NCBI RefSeq assembly: GCF_009650135.1
Contig: NZ_CP045871.1
Coordinates: 248,001 to 312,000 of the forward strand
Source of the DNA: Litorivicinus lipolyticus
GTDB lineage: Bacteria; Pseudomonadota; Gammaproteobacteria; Pseudomonadales; Litorivicinaceae
Direction: 5' to 3'
DNA: 64,000 nucleotides
Below, piece by piece: positions 63,385-64,000 of this stretch. The position numbers and the translations under genes are program-made. Within the stretch, counting starts at the first letter, position 1. Each line of letters begins with the position of its first letter. The notes below the pieces were generated by a model, which was not told the origin of the DNA, ran no database searches, and saw nothing but the letters and a program-made list of their open reading frames with translations.

Positions 63385-64000
63385 GCGCCCTTGTAGGCAG
63401 CGGCGCTCGCGCCCAGTCGGTATTGGAGCACTGGTTGCGATTTGACCCGGGTGTGGCCGAACTGGTGGCCCCCAGCGGAATGGGAAAAAGTGCGGTGGCC
63501 AAAGCGCTGGGCGGCGACGATGTTCGCCTGATCCGCATCAGCGCACCGATCAAACCGGATGTGTTGTTGGCGGCACTCACCCGCCAACTTGGCGTGGCGG
63601 GCGGCGACTTGCGCGCATCGCTGATAAAAATCCGCAAACAGGCGCGGACCGCTCGTGGCGCCGGGTTTCACACGTTAATTGTGGTCGATCGCGCCGAGCA
63701 CGCCGACGATGCGGTGCTGGCGTTGTTGGGCCGGATTGGGTTGGCCGCCGCCGATGGCGATGGCATTGCCGTGCTGCTGTTGGCCAGCACTTCGCAGCGC
63801 GCACGCCTGACCCAGGTGTCGCACCAGGGCGCTCGTTTTGATGATATTTCGCTGGTGCCACTGAATGATGACGAAGCGGATGAGCTGATTTCGGCGCACC
63901 TGCATGATGGCCCCTGGCAGGGCGATGGGCTGGCAGCCTTGGACCGGGCGGCGTTGATCGCGGCCGCGGCCGGCAACCCCGGGCGCCTACTGGCAATGTT
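63381..64000 (+). CDS. DamX-like AAA ATPase, N-terminal part (truncated by window end)
   Basis: The frame opens with an ATGA overlap with aroB and stays open to the window end (206 codons). It has a P-loop (APSGMGKSAV, residues about 30-39), a Walker B-like LIVVDRAEHADD, and the late region AAAAGNPGRLL, all consistent with an AAA-type ATPase of the ExeA/DamX group. Genes after aroB in Pseudomonas and E. coli encode such proteins, often with a C-terminal SPOR domain; that part would lie outside the window. The first residues differ from DamX, so the exact subgroup is open. Confidence 0.75.
   Translation, partial: MSALVGSGARAQSVLEHWLRFDPGVAELVAPSGMGKSAVAKALGGDDVRLIRISAPIKPDVLLAALTRQLGVAGGDLRASLIKIRKQARTARGAGFHTLIVVDRAEHADDAVLALLGRIGLAAADGDGIAVLLLASTSQRARLTQVSHQGARFDDISLVPLNDDEADELISAHLHDGPWQGDGLAALDRAALIAAAAGNPGRLLAM

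Overview
The window is a compact stretch of a bacterial chromosome with roughly 55-60% GC by eye. Gene order points to a gammaproteobacterium, probably a marine one of the Oceanospirillales/Pseudomonas-like type. The markers are zapA-6S RNA-ygfA, ubiE-ubiJ-ubiB-hisI-hisE-tatABC, hslV-hslU-ftsN-like-argS-priA, rpmE-malic enzyme-ponA and pil-aroK-aroB. The genus cannot be fixed from this sequence. Genes overlap or nearly touch throughout. No gene-free stretch exceeds 300 bases. I saw no tRNA, rRNA, insertion sequence, prophage or CRISPR array.

Bases 1-14212 hold a membrane-bound, TAT-exported formate dehydrogenase and its maturation set. The left part carries fdhD (cut by the window edge), mobA, mobB and moeA on the plus strand. 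Facing them on the minus strand are a DUF6505-like protein, a biotin/lipoate-ligase-like protein, an ApbC/Mrp P-loop protein and a large polyferredoxin. The structural operon follows: DUF3305 protein, DUF3306 protein with a perfect hexanucleotide repeat, TorD-like chaperone, 61-aa TAT protein, fdhA-fdhB-fdhC, an unannotated 42-aa membrane protein and a TusA-like sulfurtransferase. A tungstate-type ABC transporter (tupB-tupC-tupA) converges on it from 14209 to 16414, below a band-7/NfeD-like pair, so the cofactor may contain tungsten.

Bases 17690-34971 are mostly central metabolism. They hold a YjeH-type amino-acid exporter, a short intergenic region with a candidate 20-aa ORF and a small KfrA-like protein, and the SAM cycle pair metK-ahcY. 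Next come a sugar-phosphate operon (tkt-gap-pgk-fba) and a hydrolase, then serA, rpiA, ilvA and a LuxR-type regulator. The ygfB | TIGR02449-like gene-zapA-6S RNA-ygfA neighbourhood closes the region.

Bases 34968-42878 hold a five-gene branched-chain-amino-acid-type ABC transporter whose binding protein has a twin-arginine signal. The same apparent operon ends with an extra tatA. A complete tatA-tatB-tatC operon lies just upstream, behind hisI-hisE-hinT. Bases 42886-52605 (minus strand) carry ubiquinone genes, a DUF971 protein, hslV-hslU, a SPOR-domain protein, argS and priA. Bases 52711-64000 carry rpmE, a short malic enzyme, PBP1a (minus) and a type IV pilus alignment operon, then aroK, aroB and a truncated ATPase gene. 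In the pilus operon pilM and pilN are one continuous gene.

The most unusual items are the PilM-PilN fusion, the tatA copy at the end of a TAT-dependent transporter operon, the 42-aa protein overlapping fdhC and tusA, the 20-aa ORF with a perfect ribosome binding site, and the tenfold Ser-Glu codon repeat. Family assignments come from recognition of motifs and gene order. No database search was run.
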